Assembly (NCBI GenBank): GCA_021773195.1
Contig: JAJFKN010000003.1
Span: 1 to 64,000, forward strand
Source of the DNA: Gammaproteobacteria bacterium
GTDB taxonomy: Bacteria > Pseudomonadota > Gammaproteobacteria > JAKBBU01
DNA: 64,000 bases
Direction of reading: 5' to 3'
The position numbers and the translations under genes were made by a program. Below, in pieces: positions 8,558 through 18,930 of this stretch. Every line of letters starts with the position of its first letter. The first letter of the stretch is position 1. The notes under the pieces are model-generated. The model worked only from the letters and a program-made list of their open reading frames with translations. It made no database searches and had not been told where the DNA came from.

Positions 8558-10621
8558 TTATCCAACTGACATGTCGCTTTCAATAATCTTAGGTGTAATG
8601 AAAATCAACAATTCTTCATTTTTGTTAGTAATGTGTTTATTCCTAAAGAGACTGCCCACGACCGGTAATTCACCCAAGAAAGGCACCCTATTAACCGTAT
8701 TATTCTGGGTTTTCTTATAAATACCACCCAATACAATAGTTTGCCCATTGTCCACTAAGACTTTTGTTTGGATTTGGCGTGTATCAATGGAAGTCTGACC
8801 ATTGTTAAGGACGACGGCTCCTACACTATCTTCGTTGACTTTAATGTCTAAAATCATACGGTTATCAGGGGTTATCTGTGGTGTAACCCGCAAACCTAGT
8901 ACCGCTTTTTTGAAAGTAACCGATGTGGCGCCACTGGATGTGGATTCTTCGAAAGGTAATTCTTCACCGGCCTCAATGAAGGCAGCCTGTTGATTAGAGG
9001 TCATTAAGCGCGGGCTGGAAATTACTTTAGCGCGATTTTCCACCTCTAAAGCAGAAATTTCCAAATCCAACATGACATTATCGCTGATTTTAGCCAAGGC
9101 CATACCAAAGCTAGCTGGCGTGGCACCATTAATACTAGCTGCAGGTAAGTTGAGATTAAGTCGATCAGCCACGGGGATAGCTGAGGCAGCCGTGCCCCCG
9201 GCTAGGCTATTAGCGCCGGTTAAGGTACCAGATACATGCTTAGGATTGGTGATACCCCATTGAATTCCTAAGGTCTGTTCAAGGCTCTTGTCCACATTAA
9301 CAATACGCGCTTCAATCAAGACTTGTTTAACGGGGATATCTAGGCGGTGGACAAACTCTCGGATCTCTGTCAATTTATCCGACGTATCTTGCACCCATAG
9401 AGTATTGGTTCGGTCATCTACGCTCAAGGCACCTCGTGGGCCTAATAAAGCATTGTCCTTATCTTGCAACAGTTTTGCCATATCCGATGCTTTAGCATAA
9501 TTCACCTGAATGAGTTCATTATGAAGGGGGGAAAACTCTTCGATTTTTTGTTGATTCTCTAACTCGGCTTTTTCCCGCGTCGCAATTTCTTGAGCAGGTG
9601 CCACTAAAATAACATTACCGATTTGACGTTTATCCAACCCCTGGGTCGTAAGAATAATATCAAGAGCTTGGTCCCAAGGTACATCTCGTAAGCGCAAGGT
9701 AATATTACCTTGAACGGCATCGCTTACGACAATATTTAATCCTGTAAATTCGGCAATTAACTGCAACGCAGCACGCACATTAATATCCTGGAAATTAAGT
9801 GTAATACGTTTACCTGAATAACGGGGGGCTTCATTTTTCTTCGCGACGTCTGCTGCACTAACAGGTTTCACTTCAACAATAAATTGTTTACCCAATTGGT
9901 AGGCAACATGATCGAAATCACCTTTGGCCCCAATAACCATACGCACATCGCTGCCCTGAGAAGTAGTTGCAATGCTCTGTACAGGTGTACCAAAATCCGT
10001 TACATCCAAGCGCCGTTCCAAACGTGAAGGCACACCTGTAGCAATAAATGTTGCGATGAGCTTTTCACCCTGCTGTTCGAGATTAACCGTTGTATTTTCA
10101 TCGGCCAGGTTCACTACAATACGCCCAGCATCATCTTTTCCTTTACGAAAATCAATGCCGGCGACACGATGCGTCACGGGCAATGATCGTTGTCGAGACG
10201 TTTGTACTGCACTTTTCTGTGCACTGCCTGCAAGATCAATATAGAGCTTGCTGCCTTTGACTCTGGTTTGGTAATTTACAGCCTTCTTCAAATCAATAAT
10301 AACCCGTGTACGCCCATTACCTTCCACTGCGGTTAGGGTTTGAGCCATACCCAAGCCGATGGTTTGCTGTGGAGGCTCTAATTGGTTACTCACCCCTTTC
10401 AAGTCCAATACAATCCGTGGTGGGGACTGGGTAACGAATCCCTGGGGGGTAAATTTCACAGGTTGAGAAAAACTCAAAGTGATGGTCACTCGACCACCCG
10501 TTAAGGCATCGTAATTAGCTGATATTAAGGTATTAGCCAAAGCAGTTTGTGCGGACGCCGTGGCCCAAAGGAAGACCATAAGGCTTAGCAACCAAACAAT
10601 TTTTCGATTTAATTTATGCAT
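8558..10621 (-). CDS. pilQ: Type IV pilus outer-membrane secretin PilQ
   Basis: A 687-residue secretin that forms the outer-membrane gate for type IV pili. Residues 1-29 form a signal peptide. Tandem AMIN domains follow (about 35-250, with RIVLDLKGV and RVIIDLKKA), then STN/N0 and N1 domains (about 270-440) and the secretin core (about 450-680) ending in GGIYKKTQN and VPFLGELPVVGSLFR. This is the last gene of pilMNOPQ. In relatives, these pili serve adhesion, twitching and DNA uptake. Confidence 0.95.
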   Translation of the reverse strand: MHKLNRKIVWLLSLMVFLWATASAQTALANTLISANYDALTGGRVTITLSFSQPVKFTPQGFVTQSPPRIVLDLKGVSNQLEPPQQTIGLGMAQTLTAVEGNGRTRVIIDLKKAVNYQTRVKGSKLYIDLAGSAQKSAVQTSRQRSLPVTHRVAGIDFRKGKDDAGRIVVNLADENTTVNLEQQGEKLIATFIATGVPSRLERRLDVTDFGTPVQSIATTSQGSDVRMVIGAKGDFDHVAYQLGKQFIVEVKPVSAADVAKKNEAPRYSGKRITLNFQDINVRAALQLIAEFTGLNIVVSDAVQGNITLRLRDVPWDQALDIILTTQGLDKRQIGNVILVAPAQEIATREKAELENQQKIEEFSPLHNELIQVNYAKASDMAKLLQDKDNALLGPRGALSVDDRTNTLWVQDTSDKLTEIREFVHRLDIPVKQVLIEARIVNVDKSLEQTLGIQWGITNPKHVSGTLTGANSLAGGTAASAIPVADRLNLNLPAASINGATPASFGMALAKISDNVMLDLEISALEVENRAKVISSPRLMTSNQQAAFIEAGEELPFEESTSSGATSVTFKKAVLGLRVTPQITPDNRMILDIKVNEDSVGAVVLNNGQTSIDTRQIQTKVLVDNGQTIVLGGIYKKTQNNTVNRVPFLGELPVVGSLFRNKHITNKNEELLIFITPKIIESDMSVG

Positions 10622-10637
10622 TCCTATTGCCTAATCC

Positions 10638-11159
10638 TTACTCATCCTTAACCATAAGTAATTCTGACGTGCGGTTAGACCAACCACCAGTCCCATTGGG
10701 CACAGTCTCCGTCAGAATGATTTTATCCTTTTTAATATCCTGAACCCGACCAAAATTTTGCCCGATATAGTTACCGAGAGTTACCCGGAAAACACTCCCG
10801 TCTGGAGCCGCTACAATGGCCCACATGCGTTCGTTCTGCCCTAGTGTACCCACCATACGCAATGAATCCAAGGGAAATGCCTCCAAAGGTTGCTTAAGAC
10901 GGTCCGTATCAGGACCATTTTCCTTATTTTGCTCAATCAGCGTAGGCTTGAAGGGATTGCGTAAATCCCGAGCTAAATAAGCAAAGGGTTTAAAAACCAC
11001 TAACTCCGGCAAAGGCTCCACCTTGCTTTGAGGCCTTAATTTCACTTCAGCTACGTAGCTTTGTGCATTCTTCACACCATCATTGCTGCTACAAGATGCC
11101 AATAAGAACGTCGCTATCCCGAAGATGATGCATAAACCCTGACTATGGTTTCTTTGCAT
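10638..11159 (-). CDS. pilP: Type IV pilus assembly lipoprotein PilP
   Basis: A 173-residue inner-membrane lipoprotein that links PilN/PilO to the PilQ secretin. The lipobox is FLLASC near residue 22. The C-terminal beta domain contains RMVGTLGQNERMWAIV and VTLGNYIGQNFGRV, typical of PilP. The ATG at 11159 was chosen because AGGAGGGT lies just upstream; a GTG at 11189 is possible but would put extra residues before the signal peptide. Its start overlaps the pilO end. Confidence 0.93.
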   Translation of the reverse strand: MQRNHSQGLCIIFGIATFLLASCSSNDGVKNAQSYVAEVKLRPQSKVEPLPELVVFKPFAYLARDLRNPFKPTLIEQNKENGPDTDRLKQPLEAFPLDSLRMVGTLGQNERMWAIVAAPDGSVFRVTLGNYIGQNFGRVQDIKKDKIILTETVPNGTGGWSNRTSELLMVKDE

Positions 11160-11796
11160 TAGCACCCTCCTGCGCACCTTGTTCCACACCGGTGTACCAA
11201 TAAGTCTTAGCTGTAATGGTCATTTCCAGTGGGTGCTTCGCTGTGGTTATATTGGCCTTTTTTAAAGCTTCTGCTGATGCGGCTTTAATATCATAATCCG
11301 ATAAGATCACTACTCGCTTCAGACTTGCTACATCGCTAATAAACTTAGCAAACTCATGATAATCACCCAGAACTTGTATTTGAATAGGCAACTCCGCGTA
11401 AAAATCCTGCTCTTCAATAGGTAAAGGTTTAATTAAAATGAATTCCAAGCCGTTGGATACACCTAGCTTAGAAATCTCTTCCAATAGTGCTGGAACTTCC
11501 GTTCGCTCTGGCAAGGATGTTAAAAGATCATTCAGGCGTTGCTCTAACTCTTTTACCTGTTCCCGATAAGCTTTTAAATTAGAAGCCTGCCGTTGTTTCA
11601 CCTCAAATTGTTGCTTCAATTCTACTTCTTGTTGTCTAGCAACTTTTAAACTTTGCAGCTGACTACTGGTATCTAACCAATACCCCATAAACAATAATAA
11701 TAAGCAAAGTATGATTATGGCTACTGCTTTAACAGGTGTTGGCCAAGTGTGGTAATTCTGCAAATCCAATTCATTAAAATTAATGTTGAGGTCCAC
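11143..11796 (-). CDS. pilO: Type IV pilus assembly protein PilO
   Basis: A 217-residue inner-membrane protein with a short cytoplasmic N-terminus, one transmembrane helix (about 25-41), a coiled coil (about 45-95, including KELEQRLNDLL) and a periplasmic ferredoxin-like domain. It pairs with PilN to form the alignment complex. It overlaps pilN and pilP at both ends. Confidence 0.93.
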   Translation of the reverse strand: MDLNINFNELDLQNYHTWPTPVKAVAIIILCLLLLFMGYWLDTSSQLQSLKVARQQEVELKQQFEVKQRQASNLKAYREQVKELEQRLNDLLTSLPERTEVPALLEEISKLGVSNGLEFILIKPLPIEEQDFYAELPIQIQVLGDYHEFAKFISDVASLKRVVILSDYDIKAASAEALKKANITTAKHPLEMTITAKTYWYTGVEQGAQEGANAKKP

Positions 11797-12361
11797 GGGT
11801 GGCCTCCTCTTGTTCTTTCGCCGCTTTTGTTTGGGTCATTTCCAATTTAAAGTCCCGGACACGTATACCGTCCTCATCATCCGTTTTAATCTCCACCAAG
11901 ACGGGATTTTCAAGCCACTGGGACTTATCAATATTACGCATTAGCTGTGAAACTCGTGTATTAGATTCCGCTTCACCGGTCATAGTCAAGTCCACACCTT
12001 TACGATCCAGTGTATTCAAATGCACGCCATCGGGCAATATTCGCGGTATTTCATCAAAAACATGCACCGTTAAAGGACGCGTACTCTGTAATGAACCCAC
12101 TAATTGCATTTTAACAAATAGCATGTTTTTCTTTTCTTTTAATTTATTAATTGCCCCTAACTGTTGATCCAATACAACCATCTGTTGGCGCAGATAGGCA
12201 TTGGTTTGATTTTGTTTGTCCACTCTGCCACCGATAGACATATGTACCAGATAAATTAATAACAGCGTTACGCATACTGCACCTATAACAACTATATGAA
12301 ACTCCCGCTTATCTTCTTCACGTTTTTCCTCACGCCAAGGCAATAAATTAATATTAGGCAT
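11780..12361 (-). CDS. pilN: Type IV pilus assembly protein PilN
   Basis: A 193-residue bitopic inner-membrane protein. It begins MPNINLLPWREEKRE; this INLLPWR segment is the conserved peptide that binds PilM. One transmembrane helix follows at about 25-45, then a coiled coil and a periplasmic domain. The ATG at 12361 was chosen for this motif; the frame is open further back into pilM. The start overlaps the pilM stop by 8 bases. Confidence 0.93.
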   Translation of the reverse strand: MPNINLLPWREEKREEDKREFHIVVIGAVCVTLLLIYLVHMSIGGRVDKQNQTNAYLRQQMVVLDQQLGAINKLKEKKNMLFVKMQLVGSLQSTRPLTVHVFDEIPRILPDGVHLNTLDRKGVDLTMTGEAESNTRVSQLMRNIDKSQWLENPVLVEIKTDDEDGIRVRDFKLEMTQTKAAKEQEEATRGPQH

Positions 12362-13430
12362 TCTGCAAACCTCGCATTGCAAGTCCACAAGCCACAAATA
12401 GCGCTGGGGCATCATTATTTAATGCCGTAACATTAACGGAAGGTGAAATAATCATGTCGGCAAAAGGATCCGACACCATTGTGGGGATACCTAGTTGCTC
12501 TTGTAAAGAATCTACTAATCCATTTATAGAAACACAACCACCGGCTAAAAGGATATGATCCACTTTATTGTGCTGCCCAGAAGAATAGAAAAACTGCAAT
12601 AATCGGCTGATTTGTTGAGAGAGAACACCTTTGAAAGGTTCTAACACAGCGCTGTGATAGTCTTCTGGTAAATCGCCCGTCTTTTTTGCATAACCTGCCT
12701 TTGCATAGGAAAGGTCATAACGTTGCATAATTTCTTCCGTTAATTGCCTTCCACCTAATACTTCACTATTGTTATATATGGCCTTGCCGCCTTGTAATAT
12801 AGTAAGCGTCGTCATGGTCGCCCCAATATCCACAACAGCCACCAACGTATTTTCATTATGGTTGGGGATTTTATGGGATATCAACGTAAAACAACGCTCC
12901 ACCGCATAAAGTTCCACATCAACCACATCCACGGTCAATCCCGCATCTTCCACCGCATCTACACGTTTTTCCACATGATCACGGCGAGAAGCTACAACCA
13001 GAATATCACTGAATTCTTCTTTCTGGGCAGATGCGCCTATGGTCGCAAAATCTAGGTTCACCTCATCTAAGGAGTAAGGGATAAATTTATTTGCTTCAAT
13101 TTCCACATATCCTTCCAATTCTTCATCACTAAAATTATTTGGCATTTGAATGACATTAGTGATAACAGAAGCGTTGTACATAGCGATGACTGCATGACTA
13201 GCCTTTGCCTTAGAAATATTGACAGCCGCACGTATGGCGGAACTCACTTCTTCGGCATCTTTAATATCTTGTTCAATGACTGCATTGGGCGAAAATGGTG
13301 CAACTGCATAATTTTCCACGCGATAGCGATTGCCACTTCGACTCAATTCCAATAATTTTGCCGAGGTACAAGTAAGATCAATCCCCAATAATGGTGATTG
13401 TCGCTTGATCAATTTACTAACAAAGCTCAC
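12354..13430 (-). CDS. pilM: Type IV pilus assembly protein PilM
   Basis: A 358-residue actin-like cytoplasmic ATPase-fold protein that binds the PilN tail. It begins with KRQSPLLGIDLTCTSAKLLE, the first phosphate-binding segment, and contains VAVVDIGATMTTLTI and LLAGGCVSINGLVDSL, the second phosphate and adenosine segments of the actin fold. It is the first gene of pilMNOPQ and diverges from mrcA across 187 bases that should hold both promoters. Confidence 0.95.
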   Translation of the reverse strand: MSFVSKLIKRQSPLLGIDLTCTSAKLLELSRSGNRYRVENYAVAPFSPNAVIEQDIKDAEEVSSAIRAAVNISKAKASHAVIAMYNASVITNVIQMPNNFSDEELEGYVEIEANKFIPYSLDEVNLDFATIGASAQKEEFSDILVVASRRDHVEKRVDAVEDAGLTVDVVDVELYAVERCFTLISHKIPNHNENTLVAVVDIGATMTTLTILQGGKAIYNNSEVLGGRQLTEEIMQRYDLSYAKAGYAKKTGDLPEDYHSAVLEPFKGVLSQQISRLLQFFYSSGQHNKVDHILLAGGCVSINGLVDSLQEQLGIPTMVSDPFADMIISPSVNVTALNNDAPALFVACGLAMRGLQNA

Positions 13431-13617
13431 CGTTCACTCTTCTTGACGCGCAGAACTGCATAGTAAATCGCATTTTGCTAGAGTAAACTATCAGCCATTG
13501 CCCTCAAATTTTGATTTTGCGTATTTTTCAGCCCAAAAATCACTCAAATAACTATATAATTTCCTTGAGTCTGTTAAACTTTCATCTCTTAAGGACAGTA
13601 ATTTATCTTTAATAGAT

Positions 13618-16083
13618 ATGTCCTGTGACCCACAAACCATTAGCAGCCGATACCATACACCCATGAGATTTGTTCACAAACTTGCCAAATCAACCGCTCG
13701 GATTATTCCAGGATTCTTTGGTATGGCCACCACAGTCCTACTATTAGGCGGTATCATTTTAGTAGCGGGTTACTATTATCTAGACAAACAATTACCAGAT
13801 GTCGCTGTTTTGAAAAATGTCCAATTTCAAGTACCTCTGCGAATCTATACCAACGATGGAAAATTGATTGCCGAATATGGCGAAAAACGTCGCATCCCTG
13901 TTTCCTTGGATGAAGTGCCTAAACCTATGATCCAAGCCTTCATTGCTACGGAAGATCGTCGGTTTTACGAACATGCCGGAGTGGACCCCGTTGGACTCAT
14001 GCGAGCAGCGGTGAATTTAGTTCTGACGGGTAAGAAATCACAAGGCGGCAGCACTATTACTATGCAGGTAGCGCGCAATTTTTTCTTAACCCGCAAAAAA
14101 ACCTATTCCAGAAAATTACATGAAATCATGTTAGCTCTAAAAATTAACCGTGAACTCAGTAAAGACAAAATTCTTGAGCTCTATCTTAATAAAATTTATT
14201 TGGGTAATAGAGCCTACGGTGTTGGTGCTGCCGCACGGGTGTATTATGGTAAGACACTCAATCAATTAACCTTACCACAAATGGCTATGATTGCAGGTTT
14301 ACCAAAAGCACCTTCAGCATTAAACCCTCTAGCTAACCCCAAAGCAGCTAAAGACCGACGAAATCACGTTCTAGAAAGAATGTATGAGCAACACTATATT
14401 AATAAAACCACTTATGAACAAGCCATAAACACGCCCATCACAGCAAGCTTCCATCAATTAACCATGCAAGTGCAAGCCCCCTATATTGCAGAAATGGCTC
14501 GCGATACCATGGTGGCTCTGTTCGGTGAAAAAGCCTACACAGAAGGCTTCAAGGTTTACACCACTGTTACCAGCCAACAACAAATTGCCGCTAATAAGTC
14601 ACTCCACGATGCCTTGCTGGCTTATGATCAACGCCATGGTTACCGTGGGCCCGATGCTAACTGGGGTACACCATCGCCGCAAACCTTGCCTAAATGGCAA
14701 AAACAGTTAAGCACGATACCTGTCTATAATCTTTTACTGCCTGCCGTGGTTACAAAAGTCAATGAACAAGATGCCCTTGTGCTACTAGCTGATGGCCAAA
14801 CTGTTGATATTCCATGGCAGGGACTTTCCTGGGCACGCAGAGCTTTAGGTAATAACTTATTTAGAACACGCCCTAAACTAGCTAGTGACGTATTAAAGCC
14901 AGGAGATGTTATTCGCGTTGAAGCCACACAGAAAGGCTGGAGACTCAGTCAAATACCTGAAGCTGAAGCAGCCCTTGTAGCATTACAACCTGATACTGGT
15001 GCCATTACGGCTATCGTTGGCGGTTTTGATTTTAAATTAAGTAAATTTAATCGGGCGACTCAGGCTGAACGCCAAGCAGGCTCTAGTTTCAAGCCCTTTG
15101 TATATTCTGCAGCTCTAGCTAAAGGTTACACTTTAGCAACTATCATTAATGATGCTCCCGTCGTCTATAACGACCCTAGCCAAGAAAATCTTTGGCGCCC
15201 ACAAAACGATACCCGAAAATTTTATGGGCCTACCCGCTTGCGCGTAGGCTTAATCAAATCTCGTAATTTAGTTTCCATACGCCTTCTAGAATCTGTTGGA
15301 GTAGATTACGCCGTAAATTATGTGAGCCAATTTGGTTTCAATTCTAATAACCTCCCCCACTCACTTTCTATAGCACTGGGTACCGGAAATGTAACACCTT
15401 TAGAAATGGCCCGTGGTTATGCTACTTTTGCTAATGGTGGTTATCGCATTACACCTTATTTCATTAGTGAAATTGATGACAGCCGAGACAATGTTTTATT
15501 TAAAGCGCATCCAAAAATAGCCTGCCCCGGTTGCAACAGCTCACATCCCCCATCACCTGAGCTAGCCGCTCAGCTGGCACCTCGTATCATTTCACCTCAG
15601 GTAGCGTATCTCATGACCTCCGCCATGAAAAGTGTTATTGACAAAGGGACTGGACGTGCGGCCTTGAATTTAGATAGAACGGATTTAGCGGGGAAAACAG
15701 GCACCACAAATAATCAGGTAGATGCCTGGTTTGGTGGGTTTAATTCTGATGTAGTTACCATTGCCTGGCTGGGCTTCGACCAGCCTCGCAGCCTCTATGA
15801 ATATGGCTCCCAAGCCGCCCTTCCCATGTGGATGGATTTCATGTCACAGGCCCTAGCGAATAAACCTGAAGCTAGCATGCCAGAGCCTCCTGGCCTAATT
15901 GCAATGCGTATTGACGGAGAAACAGGCTTACCTGCTAACGTGAACTCAAAAGACTCTATATTTGAGACCTTCCGCCAGCAATACGCACCTCAAAAGGCAT
16001 CAAGCTACGCCCAAAGCACCAATAATCAAACGGTTACTGCTGATAACCTTAATAATGATAATGATACCAATCAACTTTTCTAA
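13618..16083 (+). CDS. mrcA: Penicillin-binding protein 1A (bifunctional transglycosylase/transpeptidase)
   Basis: An 821-residue class A PBP. One transmembrane helix lies at about 34-55. The glycosyltransferase domain has catalytic Glu112 in TEDRRFYEHAGVDP and the GGSTITMQ motif. The transpeptidase domain has the nucleophile Ser in GSSFKPF near 488, SRN near 547 and KTGTT near 692. Residues 92-101 (RIPVSLDEVP) match E. coli PBP1A. The ATG at 13663 (MRFVHKLAKS) may be the true start. A TATAAT at 13555-13560 could be its -10 box, without a clear -35. Divergence from pilM is standard in gammaproteobacteria. Confidence 0.95.
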   Translation: MSCDPQTISSRYHTPMRFVHKLAKSTARIIPGFFGMATTVLLLGGIILVAGYYYLDKQLPDVAVLKNVQFQVPLRIYTNDGKLIAEYGEKRRIPVSLDEVPKPMIQAFIATEDRRFYEHAGVDPVGLMRAAVNLVLTGKKSQGGSTITMQVARNFFLTRKKTYSRKLHEIMLALKINRELSKDKILELYLNKIYLGNRAYGVGAAARVYYGKTLNQLTLPQMAMIAGLPKAPSALNPLANPKAAKDRRNHVLERMYEQHYINKTTYEQAINTPITASFHQLTMQVQAPYIAEMARDTMVALFGEKAYTEGFKVYTTVTSQQQIAANKSLHDALLAYDQRHGYRGPDANWGTPSPQTLPKWQKQLSTIPVYNLLLPAVVTKVNEQDALVLLADGQTVDIPWQGLSWARRALGNNLFRTRPKLASDVLKPGDVIRVEATQKGWRLSQIPEAEAALVALQPDTGAITAIVGGFDFKLSKFNRATQAERQAGSSFKPFVYSAALAKGYTLATIINDAPVVYNDPSQENLWRPQNDTRKFYGPTRLRVGLIKSRNLVSIRLLESVGVDYAVNYVSQFGFNSNNLPHSLSIALGTGNVTPLEMARGYATFANGGYRITPYFISEIDDSRDNVLFKAHPKIACPGCNSSHPPSPELAAQLAPRIISPQVAYLMTSAMKSVIDKGTGRAALNLDRTDLAGKTGTTNNQVDAWFGGFNSDVVTIAWLGFDQPRSLYEYGSQAALPMWMDFMSQALANKPEASMPEPPGLIAMRIDGETGLPANVNSKDSIFETFRQQYAPQKASSYAQSTNNQTVTADNLNNDNDTNQLF

Positions 16084-16085
16084 CC

Positions 16086-16112
16086 ATGATATCGGCTTGA
16101 AGCCAATATCAT
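16086..16112 (+). terminator. Hairpin just after mrcA
   Basis: A 12-bp stem with one mismatch (ATGATATCGGCT against AGCCAATATCAT) and a 3-base loop lies directly after the mrcA stop. There is no clear T-tract after it, so it may be an mRNA-stabilising hairpin or a weak terminator. Confidence 0.4.
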
Positions 16113-16163
16113 CAAGTTAATAAGAAGCTTGCCGATAGCACACTTAGTAGCATTATTACTAGG

Positions 16164-17933
16164 ATGGTATCCATGAACCACGATGGTGTTTCAATCCCAA
16201 TTCTCCTGATAGACCCTGAACCTGAAATGGCCCATAAGATTGGTAAATACCTTGGGAAACAGCAGCAATTCACCTTGAAGCAGAAATCTGATTTATCAAG
16301 AATTGATAAGATACAGTCTAATCAATTTAAATTGATTCTAGTTAACCTCCACATAAAAGAAGGCATTGAATGTATTTTAATGCTTAATGAAACATTACCT
16401 GAGATACCTATCATTGCATTATCCGATGACGAAGAACCATCCATTCAGGCAGTCCAAGCTGGCGCTCAGGATCTGATTGTCATGGATGAATTAGACAGTA
16501 TCAATTTGCCTCGCGCTATCCGACATGCCATGGAGCGACATCGTTTAACCTTAGCTCTTAATAATCTTAATAAGCAACAACAATATTTAGCGACCCATGA
16601 TATTCTTACTGGATTGCCTAATCGACAATTACTCCAAGATCGTTTATCACAAGCAATGGTTTTTGGCCAGCGCAACAATGATCTATTTGCTGTTCTTTTT
16701 ATTGATTTAGATTCATTTAAAACCATCAATGACTCATTAGGGCATAATTTTGGTGATGAACTGCTAAAGCATGTTTCACAAAGGTTAATAAAATGCACCC
16801 GTATTACGGACACCGTTGCACGCTTAGGAGGTGATGAATTTGTCATTGTTGCCACGCAATTAAACAAACCAAAAGACACGGTGAAAATAGCTCGCAGCAT
16901 AATCCAAGCATTGAGAGACCCCTTCTGCATTCAAAATCAAGAGCTCTATATTAGTGCTAGCATCGGGATTGCTGTATTTCCCGAAGATGGACAAAATAGC
17001 CATACCTTGCTGAAACACGCAGATATTGCTATGTACAAAGCTAAAGAACGAGGCAGAAATAACTATCAGCATTTTAACAAAAATCTGCAGATTTCCAGTT
17101 TACAATTATTAACTCTGGGTAATAGTCTACGTAAAGCATTAGATAGAGATGAATTCGAGTTGCATTATCAGCCGCAATTCGACGCTTCAAGTAACGAAAT
17201 CATTGGCATCGAAGCCTTATTGCGCTGGGAACATCCTACTGTTGGGATTATCCCTCCGTCTGAATTCATTCGCATTACTGAAGATACGGGTCTCATTGTG
17301 CCCATCGGGGAATGGGTATTAGATACAGCTTGTAGACAATATGTGAAATGGCAAGAAATGGGTATAGCGCCCGAACGTATTGCCGTCAACCTATCGGCTA
17401 AACAATTCGAGCCTGCTTTCTTTACTGAAAGTATAAAGAGTATCCTCAGAACCAGCGGCCTAAAGGCGGATTGCCTTGAACTTGAGCTCACAGAAAGCGT
17501 TATTATGAAAAGTCCAGAAGACGTCATTAAAACACTCAATGAATTGAAAAATATCGGTGTTCATCTTTCAATTGATGATTTTGGTACAGGTTACTCTTCC
17601 TTGAATTATTTAAAAAACCTCCCTATTGATTTAGTAAAAATCGATAAAAGCTTTGTTACCCAACTAGAGAAAGAACCCGATAATGAAAAAATTGTCGAAG
17701 TTATTATTGCATTGACCCATAGTTTGAAAATGAATGTGCTAGCAGAAGGGGTAGAAACGGAAAAAGAAAAAACCGTTTTACTCAGAAAAGGCTGTACACA
17801 CATGCAAGGATTCTTATTTTGCAAACCCATGTCATCTGAACAAACCACTGAGTACTTAACTACCAACCATAAATTTAAAAGTAGCTTAGTGCAACCCCAA
17901 AAAAAATCCAAAATCCCACCCAAGTATTATTGA
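16164..17933 (+). CDS. Diguanylate cyclase/phosphodiesterase (GGDEF-EAL) with degenerate receiver domain
   Basis: A 589-residue cytoplasmic c-di-GMP protein. Residues 12-125 look like a response-regulator receiver domain, but the phosphoacceptor Asp is replaced by Asn61 (LILVNLH), so it is probably not phosphorylated. The GGDEF domain (about 140-305) has an intact GGDEF at 222-226 and an RxxD inhibitory site (RITD, 213-216) five residues before it. The EAL domain (about 318-570) has EAL at 350-352, DDFGTGYSS and the later E and Q motifs, so both activities may be kept. ATG at 16173 has better ribosome-binding spacing. Its 3' end overlaps ubiA by 59 bases, convergently. Confidence 0.9.
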   Translation: MVSMNHDGVSIPILLIDPEPEMAHKIGKYLGKQQQFTLKQKSDLSRIDKIQSNQFKLILVNLHIKEGIECILMLNETLPEIPIIALSDDEEPSIQAVQAGAQDLIVMDELDSINLPRAIRHAMERHRLTLALNNLNKQQQYLATHDILTGLPNRQLLQDRLSQAMVFGQRNNDLFAVLFIDLDSFKTINDSLGHNFGDELLKHVSQRLIKCTRITDTVARLGGDEFVIVATQLNKPKDTVKIARSIIQALRDPFCIQNQELYISASIGIAVFPEDGQNSHTLLKHADIAMYKAKERGRNNYQHFNKNLQISSLQLLTLGNSLRKALDRDEFELHYQPQFDASSNEIIGIEALLRWEHPTVGIIPPSEFIRITEDTGLIVPIGEWVLDTACRQYVKWQEMGIAPERIAVNLSAKQFEPAFFTESIKSILRTSGLKADCLELELTESVIMKSPEDVIKTLNELKNIGVHLSIDDFGTGYSSLNYLKNLPIDLVKIDKSFVTQLEKEPDNEKIVEVIIALTHSLKMNVLAEGVETEKEKTVLLRKGCTHMQGFLFCKPMSSEQTTEYLTTNHKFKSSLVQPQKKSKIPPKYY

Positions 17934-18729
17934 TAAAACCACGTATATAATGTTCATTGGTCCGTGCCATCAATAACTTTTGTTGATAAGTAAAGTGGGC
18001 AGCCACAAAAACTAAACACATGTAGTAGGGCCAGATTAAGCCGCAAGCCCAACCCATGGTAACCAATAATATCAACATTAGTAATTGCATTAGCATAATA
18101 GCTAAACGGTCATGTCCAGCAAATAATATAGCGCTGGATTTTAAGCCAATTACACTATCTTCCTCTCTATCAGCCATGGCATACATAGAATCATATACAA
18201 CTGTCCATAATACAACAATCAAATAAAAGAACCAGGCTTGCCAAGGAACAGTATTCGTCACTGCAGCATAGGCCATAGGGATACCGAGATACCAAGACAA
18301 TCCTAAAACCACTTGCGGCATAGCGAAAAATCGCTTAGTAAAAGGGTATAAAATAGCAAGAAGCAAGGCTATTGACGCCAATATAATCGCTTTAGCGTTT
18401 AATAAAAGCACCAACCAAAGGCCAATGGAACATAAAAAAATTGTCAGAAATATCGCTTCCCAAGCGCTCACGGTGCCTGCGGCTAAAGGTCTTTTAGCTG
18501 TTCTCGACACGCTGCCATCATAATGTCTGTCAGCATAATCATTGATAACGCATCCAGCAGCTCGCATGACAAGCACACCTGCCACAAAAATCATGAGAAG
18601 GTGAGCCTGTGGCATACCACCAGCTGCCAACATAAGGGCCGTGAGGGTGGGCCATAGTAACAATAAAAGGGGCTTGGGGCGATGCCAGCGCATCAATTGA
18701 AGGTAGGCTATAACCCTCTGTTTTATCAC
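17875..18729 (-). CDS. ubiA: 4-hydroxybenzoate polyprenyltransferase
   Basis: A 284-residue membrane prenyltransferase that attaches the polyprenyl tail to 4-hydroxybenzoate in ubiquinone synthesis. The two aspartate-rich motifs are NDYADRHYD at 63-71 and DSMYAMADREED near 185-196, which bind Mg-diphosphate. About eight to nine hydrophobic helices are visible. The gene overlaps the end of the GGDEF-EAL gene on the opposite strand. Confidence 0.94.
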   Translation of the reverse strand: MIKQRVIAYLQLMRWHRPKPLLLLLWPTLTALMLAAGGMPQAHLLMIFVAGVLVMRAAGCVINDYADRHYDGSVSRTAKRPLAAGTVSAWEAIFLTIFLCSIGLWLVLLLNAKAIILASIALLLAILYPFTKRFFAMPQVVLGLSWYLGIPMAYAAVTNTVPWQAWFFYLIVVLWTVVYDSMYAMADREEDSVIGLKSSAILFAGHDRLAIMLMQLLMLILLVTMGWACGLIWPYYMCLVFVAAHFTYQQKLLMARTNEHYIRGFINNTWVGFWIFFGVALSYF

Positions 18730-18930
18730 TGTTTTATCCTTAATTCACTATTCTGCGATGAAAAGCTCAAGAAGGGCTATTTTATCACGATATAGACTTA
18801 TGAACAGGGGAATCTCGGACAAAGGAAAACTATTAAATGAAAGAAGAATCAAGAGATTAGACTCTATGTCCGTAACTTGGCAAGACATATGCAGTAAGAT
18901 GATATTTTCGAAAGTTGAAACATTGAACTA

